A DNA stretch of 10,645 bases, from the NCBI GenBank assembly GCA_029556045.1, contig JAKQGS010000048.1, positions 1-10,645 on the forward strand, given 5' to 3'. Under the pieces are notes generated by a model. That model did no database searches. It saw nothing but the letters and a program-made list of their open reading frames with translations, and was not told where the DNA came from. A program made the translations under genes and the position numbers. The DNA comes from Pseudomonadota bacterium (lineage in GTDB: Bacteria; Bdellovibrionota; Oligoflexia; Oligoflexales; Oligoflexaceae). Each line of letters opens with the position of its first letter. Position 1 is the first letter of the stretch. This document shows, piece by piece, positions 1 to 5,973 of this stretch.

Positions 1-2267
1 TTCAGGGGGCGTCCCAGCCCTTCGTTGCCAGCGACCTCGGAGCCGCCATCCTCCCCTAACCCTCGCTCGTATCCCAGACTGGGCAGAGATCCCGTGGATC
101 CCAACACCCGGAACTGGTTCAGGAGAGACCGCATGGTCCCATCCGTAAACAAGGATTCCGCTCCCCGCTCCTTGACGTGCGCTTCGATCTTGCTCCAGTC
201 CTCGTCCATTTGCTGACCCAAAGACATCAAACGCTCGTAGTTATTCTTAAGGAGTCGGATCCGGATGCCCTTCTCACTCTCTCCCCCGTCTTCAACGGGC
301 ATACCGCGCACGGCTTTCATCTCAGCGGCATATCCACGCCCCCACCACATTTTGGCGAGATTTTCATAGTGGTGAACCCGCCCTGCAAACAGCAGGTCTG
401 CCCGCACGGACTCCACCGCTTTTTCCAGGAGGTATTCCCGGATGCCATCGTTATCAAGCTGCACCCCGGTTTCCTTGGCCACCCGGTAATGGTAGTCCCG
501 CTCCGATTCCCCATCCTTGGGCAACAGCCCCAGAAATCCCATCAACTCCTGAAATTGTTCATAACGCAGTTTGTCCAGAAGATTGGCTGTCAGGTAAACC
601 GACGCTAAGTTTTCCGATTTTACACCGGCCCACAGCATGGACACCCGCCGGTAAGGACTGACGTGGTCACCGCGGGGGAAATAGAATTTACCCTGAAACG
701 GAAATAGCCGACGCTCGTTATCAAGGGGATCGAGGATGGTCCACCCCAACTGCAGTGCGGCAAAATAAACCACCGACTTGAATACCGAACCGGGCTGGCG
801 GGTGGCAAACATCGCGCGGTTAAAGCCCTGCCCATCAAAGCCAGCCACCACCGCACGAACCTCCCCCCTGTCCACCGCGATCAGACCGCCGTTGACGGAG
901 GGATAACGCCGCAGTTCCAGTTGGGCCAGGTGAGACTTCTCGTCGTATTCCTTGACTTCCGTAAAGACCACGTCCCCTTCTTTGACTTTCTTCAGCAGGT
1001 TTTGGTTAATCTGCCAGGGGACCCCCTTGTACATGGGAATATCCAGGTTCTTGGCAGCCCGCATCAAGGCCTCATTTGAAATCAAACCCTTGGGCAAACC
1101 AAAATCCACATGGATCTCCGGCTTGGCCCCCTTCACCACCTTACTGACTTTGCCAAAATAGAACCGGTTGACCTCCAGATTCTTCAGAGGTTTGTAATTT
1201 TCCTTTAACTCGGGTTTATAGTCGCTGAGCACCATGGTGAGACGCGACAGGTTGCGCCGCATGGCCAATTGGGCTTCCGCCTGCATCTGAGCGTCAATGG
1301 TGGTAAAAACCTTAAGGCCCGCATGGTTCAGATCCTCCGGTGACTCCACATTGAGGGCCTCCATGATCTCTTTTTTGTTCAATTGATTGCGAATCAAGGA
1401 CACCAGGGCCACCTCGCGGGTGGTAAATTTACCCTGTTTGAATGGCACCCGTTCCTTCCAGGCGACCTCCAGCTCCTCCCGGGACAACCAGCCCTGCTCG
1501 TACATCCGACGTAGCACGTAGTTTTTGCGCTGATCCGCTTCATCCCAGGCTTTCTCGCGATCCTCTTTGGTGGACTTTATAAACGGGTTGTATTTGCTGG
1601 GGGCCTTCACAGACCCCGCAATAAAGGCAGCCTCCACAAGGCTCAGTTCCTGCACGTCCTTGCTGAAGTAGTAACGGGCCGCAATGCCGATACCGTTGCC
1701 GTTGGCGGTGACGTGGAACTGATTCAGGTAAAACTCCAGGATCTGCTCTTTGGAATACATGCGCTCCAGCTGTAAGGCCCGCACCATTTCCTTGAACTTC
1801 CGCCGAAAACTTCGTTCACGGCGATCCATGATATTTTTGACCGTCTGCTGGGTGATGCTGGAGGCCCCCCGTCTAAACCGAAAGCCAGCCCCCACCCCCT
1901 CCACAAAAGCCGTGGCAATAGCGATGGGGTCGATCCCCACATGGTCAAAAAAGTTTTTATCCTCAGAGGCCACCATGGCGCGGATCATGTGATCCGGAAT
2001 CTGGTCGATGGGCACGTAGGAACGGTGTGAGCTTTCGAAAAACGAGCCGATCTTGGTCTGCTCGTCTGCGGTGTACAGGGTGGTCTCCTCGTTGATCCGC
2101 GACATGATGGCGGATTTCTTCAACTCGGACACGTCACCAAGGTATACCTCAAAGATAACCACCGCCACGACACCGATGCCAAGAGCCACCAGCAATCCAA
2201 AAAAGCCCAGAACTCCCAGTCCTAAATATCGCAGCAGCATACGGGGGGTCAAAGATGCCAGGTTCAA
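1..2267 (-). CDS. mrcA: Penicillin-binding protein 1A family, bifunctional transglycosylase/transpeptidase (partial, C-terminus beyond left edge)
   Basis: Class A PBP that polymerises lipid II glycan strands and cross-links the peptides on the outer face of the inner membrane. The window holds 755 codons. A short cytoplasmic start is followed by one membrane anchor (about residues 15-39). The GT51 domain shows E102 in EDKNFF, the RGASSITQQ motif, an RRKFKE segment and LERMYSKEQILEFYLN. An OB-like linker region precedes the transpeptidase domain, which has S494-V-F-K497 in RQPGSVFKS (SxxK) and S551-E-N553 (SxN). The KTG motif must lie beyond the edge, so activity cannot be fully confirmed. The TTG start at 2267 is chosen because GGAGGA lies 7 bases upstream and a stop codon in frame closes the reading frame just above; the first ATG (codon 10) lacks a ribosome site and would cut close to the membrane anchor. 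The last ~190 visible residues, after SxN, are predominantly charged and helical-looking. It has its own promoter, downstream of the HU terminator. Confidence 0.93.
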   Translation of the reverse strand, partial: MNLASLTPRMLLRYLGLGVLGFFGLLVALGIGVVAVVIFEVYLGDVSELKKSAIMSRINEETTLYTADEQTKIGSFFESSHRSYVPIDQIPDHMIRAMVASEDKNFFDHVGIDPIAIATAFVEGVGAGFRFRRGASSITQQTVKNIMDRRERSFRRKFKEMVRALQLERMYSKEQILEFYLNQFHVTANGNGIGIAARYYFSKDVQELSLVEAAFIAGSVKAPSKYNPFIKSTKEDREKAWDEADQRKNYVLRRMYEQGWLSREELEVAWKERVPFKQGKFTTREVALVSLIRNQLNKKEIMEALNVESPEDLNHAGLKVFTTIDAQMQAEAQLAMRRNLSRLTMVLSDYKPELKENYKPLKNLEVNRFYFGKVSKVVKGAKPEIHVDFGLPKGLISNEALMRAAKNLDIPMYKGVPWQINQNLLKKVKEGDVVFTEVKEYDEKSHLAQLELRRYPSVNGGLIAVDRGEVRAVVAGFDGQGFNRAMFATRQPGSVFKSVVYFAALQLGWTILDPLDNERRLFPFQGKFYFPRGDHVSPYRRVSMLWAGVKSENLASVYLTANLLDKLRYEQFQELMGFLGLLPKDGESERDYHYRVAKETGVQLDNDGIREYLLEKAVESVRADLLFAGRVHHYENLAKMWWGRGYAAEMKAVRGMPVEDGGESEKGIRIRLLKNNYERLMSLGQQMDEDWSKIEAHVKERGAESLFTDGTMRSLLNQFRVLGSTGSLPSLGYERGLGEDGGSEVAGNEGLGRPL

Positions 2268-2274
2268 TTCGCGC

Positions 2275-2280
2275 TCCTCC
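2275..2280 (-). promoter_or_regulatory. Ribosome binding site GGAGGA that decides a TTG start
   Basis: On the minus strand GGAGGA is followed by 7 bases (GCGCGAA) and then TTG at 2267. No ATG lies at a usable distance, so this strong site fixes the PBP1A start on TTG. Confidence 0.75.
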
Positions 2281-2298
2281 AACTTAAGCTATCGGAAA

Positions 2299-2328
2299 AT
2301 TATGGCTTGGGGGTCCGTCTATTGTCCA
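2299..2328 (-). promoter_or_regulatory. Sigma70-type promoter for the PBP1A gene
   Basis: Reading the minus strand, TGGACA (-35, 2323-2328) and CATAAT (-10, 2299-2304) are separated by 18 bases. Each hexamer matches the consensus at five of six positions. The predicted transcript would begin near 2292, giving a leader of about 25 bases. It lies between the HU terminator and the PBP1A start, as expected for a separate transcription unit. Confidence 0.55.
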
Positions 2329-2358
2329 GTTTTTTGGGGGTAGCAGGCGGGCAGGCAC

Positions 2359-2385
2359 AAAAAAACGGGAGGTTTAACCCTCCCG
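2359..2385 (-). terminator. Intrinsic terminator of the HU gene
   Basis: On the minus strand a perfect 7-bp stem CGGGAGG/CCTCCCG (2379-2385 with 2366-2372) with a 6-base loop is followed by seven T (2359-2365). It lies 27 bases after the HU stop codon. Confidence 0.9.
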
Positions 2386-2412
2386 CTGATGCAATCACTT
2401 GCAGTTCAGGCA

Positions 2413-2694
2413 TTATTTGCCTTTACGAACGATTTCTTTCAGCATGGCGCCAGCGCGGAAAACCGGAACGGTGCGGGCTGGGATTTTGATGGTCTTGCCA
2501 GTCTGTGGGTTGCGGCCAGTGCGAGCTTTGCGCTTAGCGGTGGTGAAGGTCCCAAAACCTACGAGCTTAACGCCTTCGCCTTTTTTGATGTTCTTTTCAA
2601 CAGTGGTCATGAAAGCGGTCAGCCAACGCTCACAGTCTGCTTTGGAGCAGTCGGTTTGTTTGGCGAGGCTTTCGATCAGTTCTGCGCGATTCAT
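2413..2694 (-). CDS. hup: HU-family histone-like DNA-binding protein
   Basis: Small basic nucleoid protein that dimerises and bends DNA without strong sequence preference. The 93-residue product has the usual family length. Residues 1-40 form the helical dimer base (starts MNRAELIESLAKQ), 41-53 hold the conserved VKLVGFGTF strand, and the DNA-binding arm carries GRNPQTGK with the intercalating proline P63, followed by IPARTVPVFRAG and a lysine-rich C-terminal helix. The start has AAGGAG 5 bases upstream. It has its own promoter and terminator, so it is monocistronic. Two cysteines (C16, C21) in the N-terminal helices are an unusual detail. The sequence fits HU better than IHF, but alpha- and beta-type HU cannot be separated here. 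Confidence 0.96.
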   Translation of the reverse strand: MNRAELIESLAKQTDCSKADCERWLTAFMTTVEKNIKKGEGVKLVGFGTFTTAKRKARTGRNPQTGKTIKIPARTVPVFRAGAMLKEIVRKGK

Positions 2695-2727
2695 AAGAAC
2701 TCCTTTTCTTTCTCAACGAAAAACAAA

Positions 2728-2756
2728 AATGTAAATGAGTGATGAAGTATTGTTAA
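2728..2756 (-). promoter_or_regulatory. Putative sigma70-type promoter for the HU gene
   Basis: On the minus strand TTAACA (2751-2756) and TACATT (2728-2733) are exactly 17 bases apart. The region between it and the start codon is A/T-rich. Transcription would start near 2721, giving a leader of about 27 bases before the HU ATG. Confidence 0.5.
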
Positions 2757-2917
2757 ACGGATTCACCTAGCGACGCAAGCTTTTCCTACACATGGATCAT
2801 AATTTTTTCCGCGCGTTACCCCTGACCACCGGCGTTACGGGGGATACCTCCCGCACCACAACATCGGCAAAACCCTTCACCGCAGTGGTTCCACAAATTC
2901 CAAGCCCACCATCATCC

Positions 2918-2945
2918 TTGAGTTTTGCATCATGCGTGCTAAGAT
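2918..2945 (+). promoter_or_regulatory. Putative sigma70-type promoter for ispA
   Basis: TTGAGT (2918-2923) and TAAGAT (2940-2945) are 16 bases apart. Predicted transcription start is near 2952, about 30 bases before the ATG at 2984. This promoter lies inside the longer open frame that begins at 2792, which supports the downstream start for ispA. Confidence 0.5.
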
Positions 2946-2983
2946 CCCCCCGGTCGCAAACACCAACCCACATGAGGATTCCC

Positions 2984-3862
2984 ATGACACCGCCCCACCT
3001 GCAAGGAGCTTTTTCTGACTACCTCCGCTCCTATCACCGCAGTCTTCCTCACGAGAGGGGTAACTTCTGGGAAGCTTATCGTTACGCCCTCGATGGTGCC
3101 GGTAAAAGGGTGCGCCCCATGCTGGTGCTGCTCGGCAACCAAGCTATGGGGGGGCGCATCGACAACGCTCTCCCCGCCGCCTTGGCGGTGGAAATGATTC
3201 ACACCTATAGTTTGATCCACGACGATCTCCCCTGTATGGACAACGACAGCCTGCGACGGGGACGCCCCACCCTGCATGTGGCTTTTGATGAGGCCACCGC
3301 TCTGCTGGTGGGGGACGCACTCTTGACGGACGCCTTTCACGTCTTGACCACAGGGATACCAGAGATGCCTCATTCCCCCCGTCCAGACGACGCTCTGGCG
3401 ATGGTGCGGGAACTCAGCTCCTGTGCCGGGGGACTTGGCATGGTGGGAGGACAGGCGATGGATACTTACTGGACCGGACGTCCCGGCTACCTTCAGCAGG
3501 ATCTTGATGGCATACACCGCCGCAAGACCGGCCGCCTGATCGCCGCGTCCCTGGCGCTGGGAGGCATCGGCGCTCATGCAGACGAAACAGCGGTGCAGGC
3601 GCTGCACACCTGTGGTGAAAAGGTGGGGCTGGCTTTCCAGATCATCGACGACACCCTGGATGAAACGGGGGGCATCGGCAAAACCTCCGGCAAAGACCTT
3701 GCCCAGGGAAAACTGACCTATCGGGCAGTGATGTCCCGCCCAGAGGCATTGGCCAAAGCGCGTCAGCTCACCGAAGATGCCCTTGCGGGCTTAAAGAAGC
3801 TGGCACCCAATGCAGAGGAACTACAAAATTATATCGAGGGTTTGCTGGAGCGGCGGATTTAG
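2984..3862 (+). CDS. ispA: Farnesyl diphosphate synthase (short-chain E-polyprenyl diphosphate synthase)
   Basis: Condenses isopentenyl diphosphate with dimethylallyl or geranyl diphosphate in the cytoplasm, supplying C15 precursor for undecaprenyl phosphate and quinones. The 292-residue product matches the length of bacterial IspA. It has GAGKRVRP near residues 38-45, the first Asp-rich motif D80-D-L-P-C-M-D86 followed by RRGRPTLH, and the second motif D222-D-T-L-D226 followed by GKTSGKDLAQGKLTY. The insertion inside the first motif (DDxxxxD) is typical of bacterial FPP/GGPP synthases. The start at 2984 has GAGGA 5 bases upstream; the frame is open back to 2792 but that region has no ribosome site, no family similarity and contains the putative promoter. 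GGPP synthase is the main alternative. No dxs or xseB partner is adjacent. The next gene starts 35 bases downstream. Confidence 0.93.
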   Translation: MTPPHLQGAFSDYLRSYHRSLPHERGNFWEAYRYALDGAGKRVRPMLVLLGNQAMGGRIDNALPAALAVEMIHTYSLIHDDLPCMDNDSLRRGRPTLHVAFDEATALLVGDALLTDAFHVLTTGIPEMPHSPRPDDALAMVRELSSCAGGLGMVGGQAMDTYWTGRPGYLQQDLDGIHRRKTGRLIAASLALGGIGAHADETAVQALHTCGEKVGLAFQIIDDTLDETGGIGKTSGKDLAQGKLTYRAVMSRPEALAKARQLTEDALAGLKKLAPNAEELQNYIEGLLERRI

Positions 3863-3869
3863 GTATTCT
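3842..3869 (+). promoter_or_regulatory. Putative promoter for the HepT-MntA cassette, inside the 3' end of ispA
   Basis: TTGCTG (3842-3847) and TATTCT (3864-3869) are 16 bases apart. The -35 lies in the last codons of ispA. The predicted start near 3876 falls inside the inverted repeat 3868-3887. Hexamer matches are moderate, so read-through from ispA remains possible. Confidence 0.35.
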
Positions 3870-3887
3870 GGGATATTACGATCCCAG
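3868..3887 (+). promoter_or_regulatory. Perfect inverted repeat, candidate operator or RBS-proximal hairpin
   Basis: CTGGGAT (3868-3874) and ATCCCAG (3881-3887) form a perfect 7-bp inverted repeat around a 6-base centre (ATTACG). It lies between the ispA stop and the hepT-like start, and ends two bases before the GAGG ribosome site (3889-3892). No T-tract follows, so it is not an intrinsic terminator. Its place over the predicted transcription start fits an autoregulation operator; an RNA hairpin next to the ribosome site is the alternative. The repeat is seen directly; its role is inferred. Confidence 0.5.
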
Positions 3888-3897
3888 CGAGGTACCC

Positions 3898-4293
3898 ATG
3901 ACACCGGAACAAAAAATTCGCTTTAAACTGGATGTCCTGATCAAGGCCTCCTCGTCACTGAAAAAAAGCCTGGCCCTACCCAAGGATGACATCGTTCGGG
4001 ATTCCGTGATTCAGCGGTTTGAGTATACCTACGAACTGGCGTGGAAAGCTGTTAAGCGATATCTGGAATACAATTCCGGCAAGGTTGAGTTTGTGGTTAA
4101 AAACATCTGGCGGGAAGCGGGGACCCAGGGACTGATCGATGATGTGGAATTATGGTTTTCATTCCACCTCGCACGGAACAAGACCTCCCACACCTACCAT
4201 GAACCCACGGCGGAGGAGGTTTATCAAAAAGCCAGGGAATTTTCCCCCTGCGTCGATGAATTAATCCGCCGCCTGGAGAAAAACATTGCCTAA
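3898..4293 (+). CDS. hepT: HEPN-domain protein of the HI0074/HepT type (candidate toxin)
   Basis: All-helical protein of 131 residues, the family length. Known relatives act as an RNase toxin (HepT) or were named nucleotidyltransferase substrate-binding subunits (HI0074). The family core is visible: IQRFEYTYELAWKAVKRYLE (about residues 38-57), a GLIDD turn at 78-82, and the HEPN active motif R93-N-K-T-S-H98-T-Y100, an exact Rx4HxY. In studied HepT proteins R and H are required for RNA cleavage and the Y is the residue AMPylated by the MntA antitoxin. All three are present, so the protein appears intact. The ATG has GAGG 5 bases upstream. Its stop overlaps the start of the nucleotidyltransferase gene, so the two are co-translated. 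Toxin-first order matches the Shewanella hepT-mntA operon as I recall it. Function is inferred from motifs and pairing. Confidence 0.85.
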   Translation: MTPEQKIRFKLDVLIKASSSLKKSLALPKDDIVRDSVIQRFEYTYELAWKAVKRYLEYNSGKVEFVVKNIWREAGTQGLIDDVELWFSFHLARNKTSHTYHEPTAEEVYQKAREFSPCVDELIRRLEKNIA

Positions 4294-4651
4294 CCCCATC
4301 GATCCAACCACATTTGGATTCACTGCGGCGCAGGCTCAACTGCTCAGAGAGCAAATCGAAAAAGTTCTTTTGCCGGGGCAGGCCATCGATGTGTGGATTT
4401 TTGGCTCCCGCGCCCGGGGAACCCATCGGCGGTATAGCGATGTGGACATCGTTATATCGACGAAAGCTGGCGCAGCCTTTACCCACCGCCAAAAGCTGGA
4501 CCTCCAGGACGCCATCGAGGACAGTGATTTCCCGTACAAGGTGGAATGGGTTCTTGAGCCGGACATTTATCCTCCCTATCGTCCAGGGATTCAGGCGGAT
4601 CGCAAAATGTTGTTTCCAAGCCTTGCGAATCCGCAGCCCATCCCGACATAA
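4286..4651 (+). CDS. mntA: MNT-domain minimal nucleotidyltransferase (candidate MntA antitoxin, HI0073-like)
   Basis: Single-domain DNA polymerase beta-fold nucleotidyltransferase of 121 residues. The motif G40-S41 ... D52-V-D54 is an exact GSx10DxD, with the two metal-binding aspartates kept, and E87 (in KVEW) takes the place of the third carboxylate. In studied MntA-HepT pairs this enzyme transfers AMP to the Tyr of the HepT Rx4HxY motif and so neutralises it. The start is TTG at 4286: GGAG lies 7 bases upstream, and no ATG or GTG occurs in frame before the catalytic core. The 8-base overlap with the upstream gene (TTGCCTAA) implies translational coupling, which would tie antitoxin supply to toxin synthesis. 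The third acid as Glu instead of the more usual Asp is a mild oddity. The antitoxin role is inferred; nucleotidyltransferase activity is well supported by the motif. Confidence 0.85.
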   Translation: MPNPIDPTTFGFTAAQAQLLREQIEKVLLPGQAIDVWIFGSRARGTHRRYSDVDIVISTKAGAAFTHRQKLDLQDAIEDSDFPYKVEWVLEPDIYPPYRPGIQADRKMLFPSLANPQPIPT

Positions 4652-4692
4652 ATCGTTTCTATGTGAAAGACGGTTCTCCCCGTTTCGTCGTC

Positions 4693-4704
4693 TATGGTAC
4701 CATA
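4693..4704 (+). promoter_or_regulatory. Perfect 12-bp palindrome upstream of the HtrA protease gene
   Basis: TATGGTACCATA is a complete self-complementary dodecamer, 37 bases before the start at 4742. It overlaps CATAAT (4701-4706), a plausible -10 hexamer, although no good -35 sits at the right distance. It may be an operator, or chance. Confidence 0.35.
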
Positions 4705-4741
4705 ATCCAACAATCCGCCCTATTCGATGAAGGAGTCCCTT

Positions 4742-5827
4742 ATGTACCGAATGGTACGGGCTTTGGTTTTAGCCCTTCCTCTGATGACGTCCGTGGCATG
4801 GACCGGATCCCTGGAAGCAAAGTTCTATGAAAGTTTTGCGGACGTGGCGGAGCGGGCCATCCCTGGGGTGGTCAACATCCGTACCACCCAGTACGTCAGC
4901 GGTCGGGATGCAGTTCTTGATCCCTACCAGTTTTTCCTGAGGGGGCGTCAGCCCCGCAGTGCGGAGAATCATTCGCTGGGCAGCGGGCTGATCCTGGATA
5001 CCCGCGGTTACATCATCACCAATTACCACGTTATCCAGGGAGCGAATGTCATCGATATCCTGTTTGCCAAAAGCAAACAAAAGGCCCGCGCCACCATCGT
5101 GGGGGTGGATCAGAAAACCGATCTGGCACTGCTCAAAATCAATCCACGCAAGGGCCTATCCCCTCTGGATCTGGGGGACAGCGACAAGTTGCGGGTGGGA
5201 GACATCGTGTTGGCCATCGGTAACCCCTTTGGGTTTGCCCATACGGTAACCAGCGGTATCATTTCTGCGAAGGGTCGTGTGATTGGCACAGGCCCCTATG
5301 AAAGTTTTCTCCAGACCGACGCCCCCATCCATCCCGGCAACTCCGGCGGTCCCCTGATCGACGTGCGGGGACGAGTCATCGGTATCAATACCGCAGTGAG
5401 TGCAGAAGGTGCCGGGATCGGTTTTGCCATTCCTATCAATATGGTAAAGGATGTCGTACGCGACCTCATTCAACACGGAAAAGTGGTGCGCCCTTGGCTG
5501 GGGATCGTGGGGAAAAACATCGTGTCCGTCGATGACCTGGGGGACAGTTATGATCCGCAGGGCGTCTATGGGGTCATCGTGGAAAACCTGATCGTGGATG
5601 GTCCGTCCCATCATGCCGGACTGAAGATCGGCGATCTGATTATGTCCATGAATGGGGAGAAGGTTTTCGACATCAATATGCTGCAGCGATTTTTGAGCCA
5701 GCGCAGCCCCCGCGACAAGGTTAAACTGCGGGTTTACCGGCGAACCCGTGGGTTTTTAGAGGTAACGGTACCCCTGTCTGAAATACCGAAAGCCCAGGAA
5801 CTGCCGCAGGAAAAGGACCTATTCTAG
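4742..5827 (+). CDS. Periplasmic HtrA-family serine protease, single PDZ domain (DegS/DegQ-like)
   Basis: Trypsin-fold protease for envelope protein quality control or stress signalling. At 361 residues with one PDZ domain it has the size of DegS rather than DegP. Residues 1-26 form a Sec signal peptide (basic MYRMVRA, then a hydrophobic stretch, likely cleavage near SLEA-KF), so it is probably secreted rather than tethered. The protease domain carries the full triad: H96 (TNYHVI), D127 (KTDLALL) and S201 (GNSGGPL), with the IGNPFG segment at 159-164. The PDZ domain spans about 245-345 and includes GVIVENLIVDGPSHHAGLKIGD. The usual N before PGNSGG is H197 here. The start at 4742 has AAGGAG 6 bases upstream; the in-frame ATG at 4727 has no ribosome site. 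It lies 90 bases downstream of the HepT-MntA cassette and probably has its own promoter. Which of the DegP/Q/S roles it fills cannot be decided from sequence. Confidence 0.93.
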   Translation: MYRMVRALVLALPLMTSVAWTGSLEAKFYESFADVAERAIPGVVNIRTTQYVSGRDAVLDPYQFFLRGRQPRSAENHSLGSGLILDTRGYIITNYHVIQGANVIDILFAKSKQKARATIVGVDQKTDLALLKINPRKGLSPLDLGDSDKLRVGDIVLAIGNPFGFAHTVTSGIISAKGRVIGTGPYESFLQTDAPIHPGNSGGPLIDVRGRVIGINTAVSAEGAGIGFAIPINMVKDVVRDLIQHGKVVRPWLGIVGKNIVSVDDLGDSYDPQGVYGVIVENLIVDGPSHHAGLKIGDLIMSMNGEKVFDINMLQRFLSQRSPRDKVKLRVYRRTRGFLEVTVPLSEIPKAQELPQEKDLF

Positions 5828-5832
5828 GCATG

Positions 5833-5849
5833 GATATTGCAATAATATC
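5833..5849 (+). terminator. Weak A/T-rich hairpin after the HtrA gene
   Basis: GATATT/AATATC forms a 6-bp stem with a 5-base loop, 6 bases after the stop codon, followed by only three T. It is a poor intrinsic terminator because the stem is A/T-rich. It is the only candidate close behind the gene. Confidence 0.25.
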
Positions 5850-5864
5850 TTTGGGTTATAAAAT
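5837..5864 (+). promoter_or_regulatory. Tentative promoter for the calpain-like lipoprotein gene
   Basis: TTGCAA (5837-5842) and TAAAAT (5859-5864) are 16 bases apart in the A+T-rich stretch 5828-5960. This would give a leader of about 100 bases. In such A/T-rich DNA hexamer matches arise easily by chance. Confidence 0.25.
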
Positions 5865-5911
5865 ATCGATCCGAAAAATAAAGACTTTGCAAAAAATGCC
5901 GATAATAAGCC

Positions 5912-5950
5912 GTCTTGAAAATCCCGAATAGTAAGATTTTTTTATAAGAC
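5912..5950 (+). other. Possible leader stem-loop upstream of the lipoprotein gene
   Basis: GTCTTGAAAATC (5912-5923) can pair with GATTTTT (5935-5941, one G-U pair) and, after a 4-base bulge, AAGAC (5946-5950). It ends 12 bases before the GAGGA ribosome site. It could be a leader structure or coincidence in A/T-rich sequence. Confidence 0.2.
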
Positions 5951-5973
5951 CAAACCCTTTGCGAGGACTTTGT

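Noticed and set aside
177..608. 143-codon open frame on the plus strand
   Set aside because: It lies antisense to the well-supported PBP1A gene and its composition is that of a shadow frame.
2389..2742. 117-codon open frame on the plus strand opposite HU
   Set aside because: HU on the other strand is unmistakable and carries its own promoter, ribosome site and terminator.
2792..2983. N-terminal extension of ispA by 64 residues
   Set aside because: The frame is open but the extension has no ribosome site, no resemblance to the family, and contains the likely promoter; the start at 2984 gives the normal IspA length.
2939..3607. 222-codon open frame on the minus strand
   Set aside because: It lies antisense to ispA, has no recognisable domain and is explained by the composition of the real gene.
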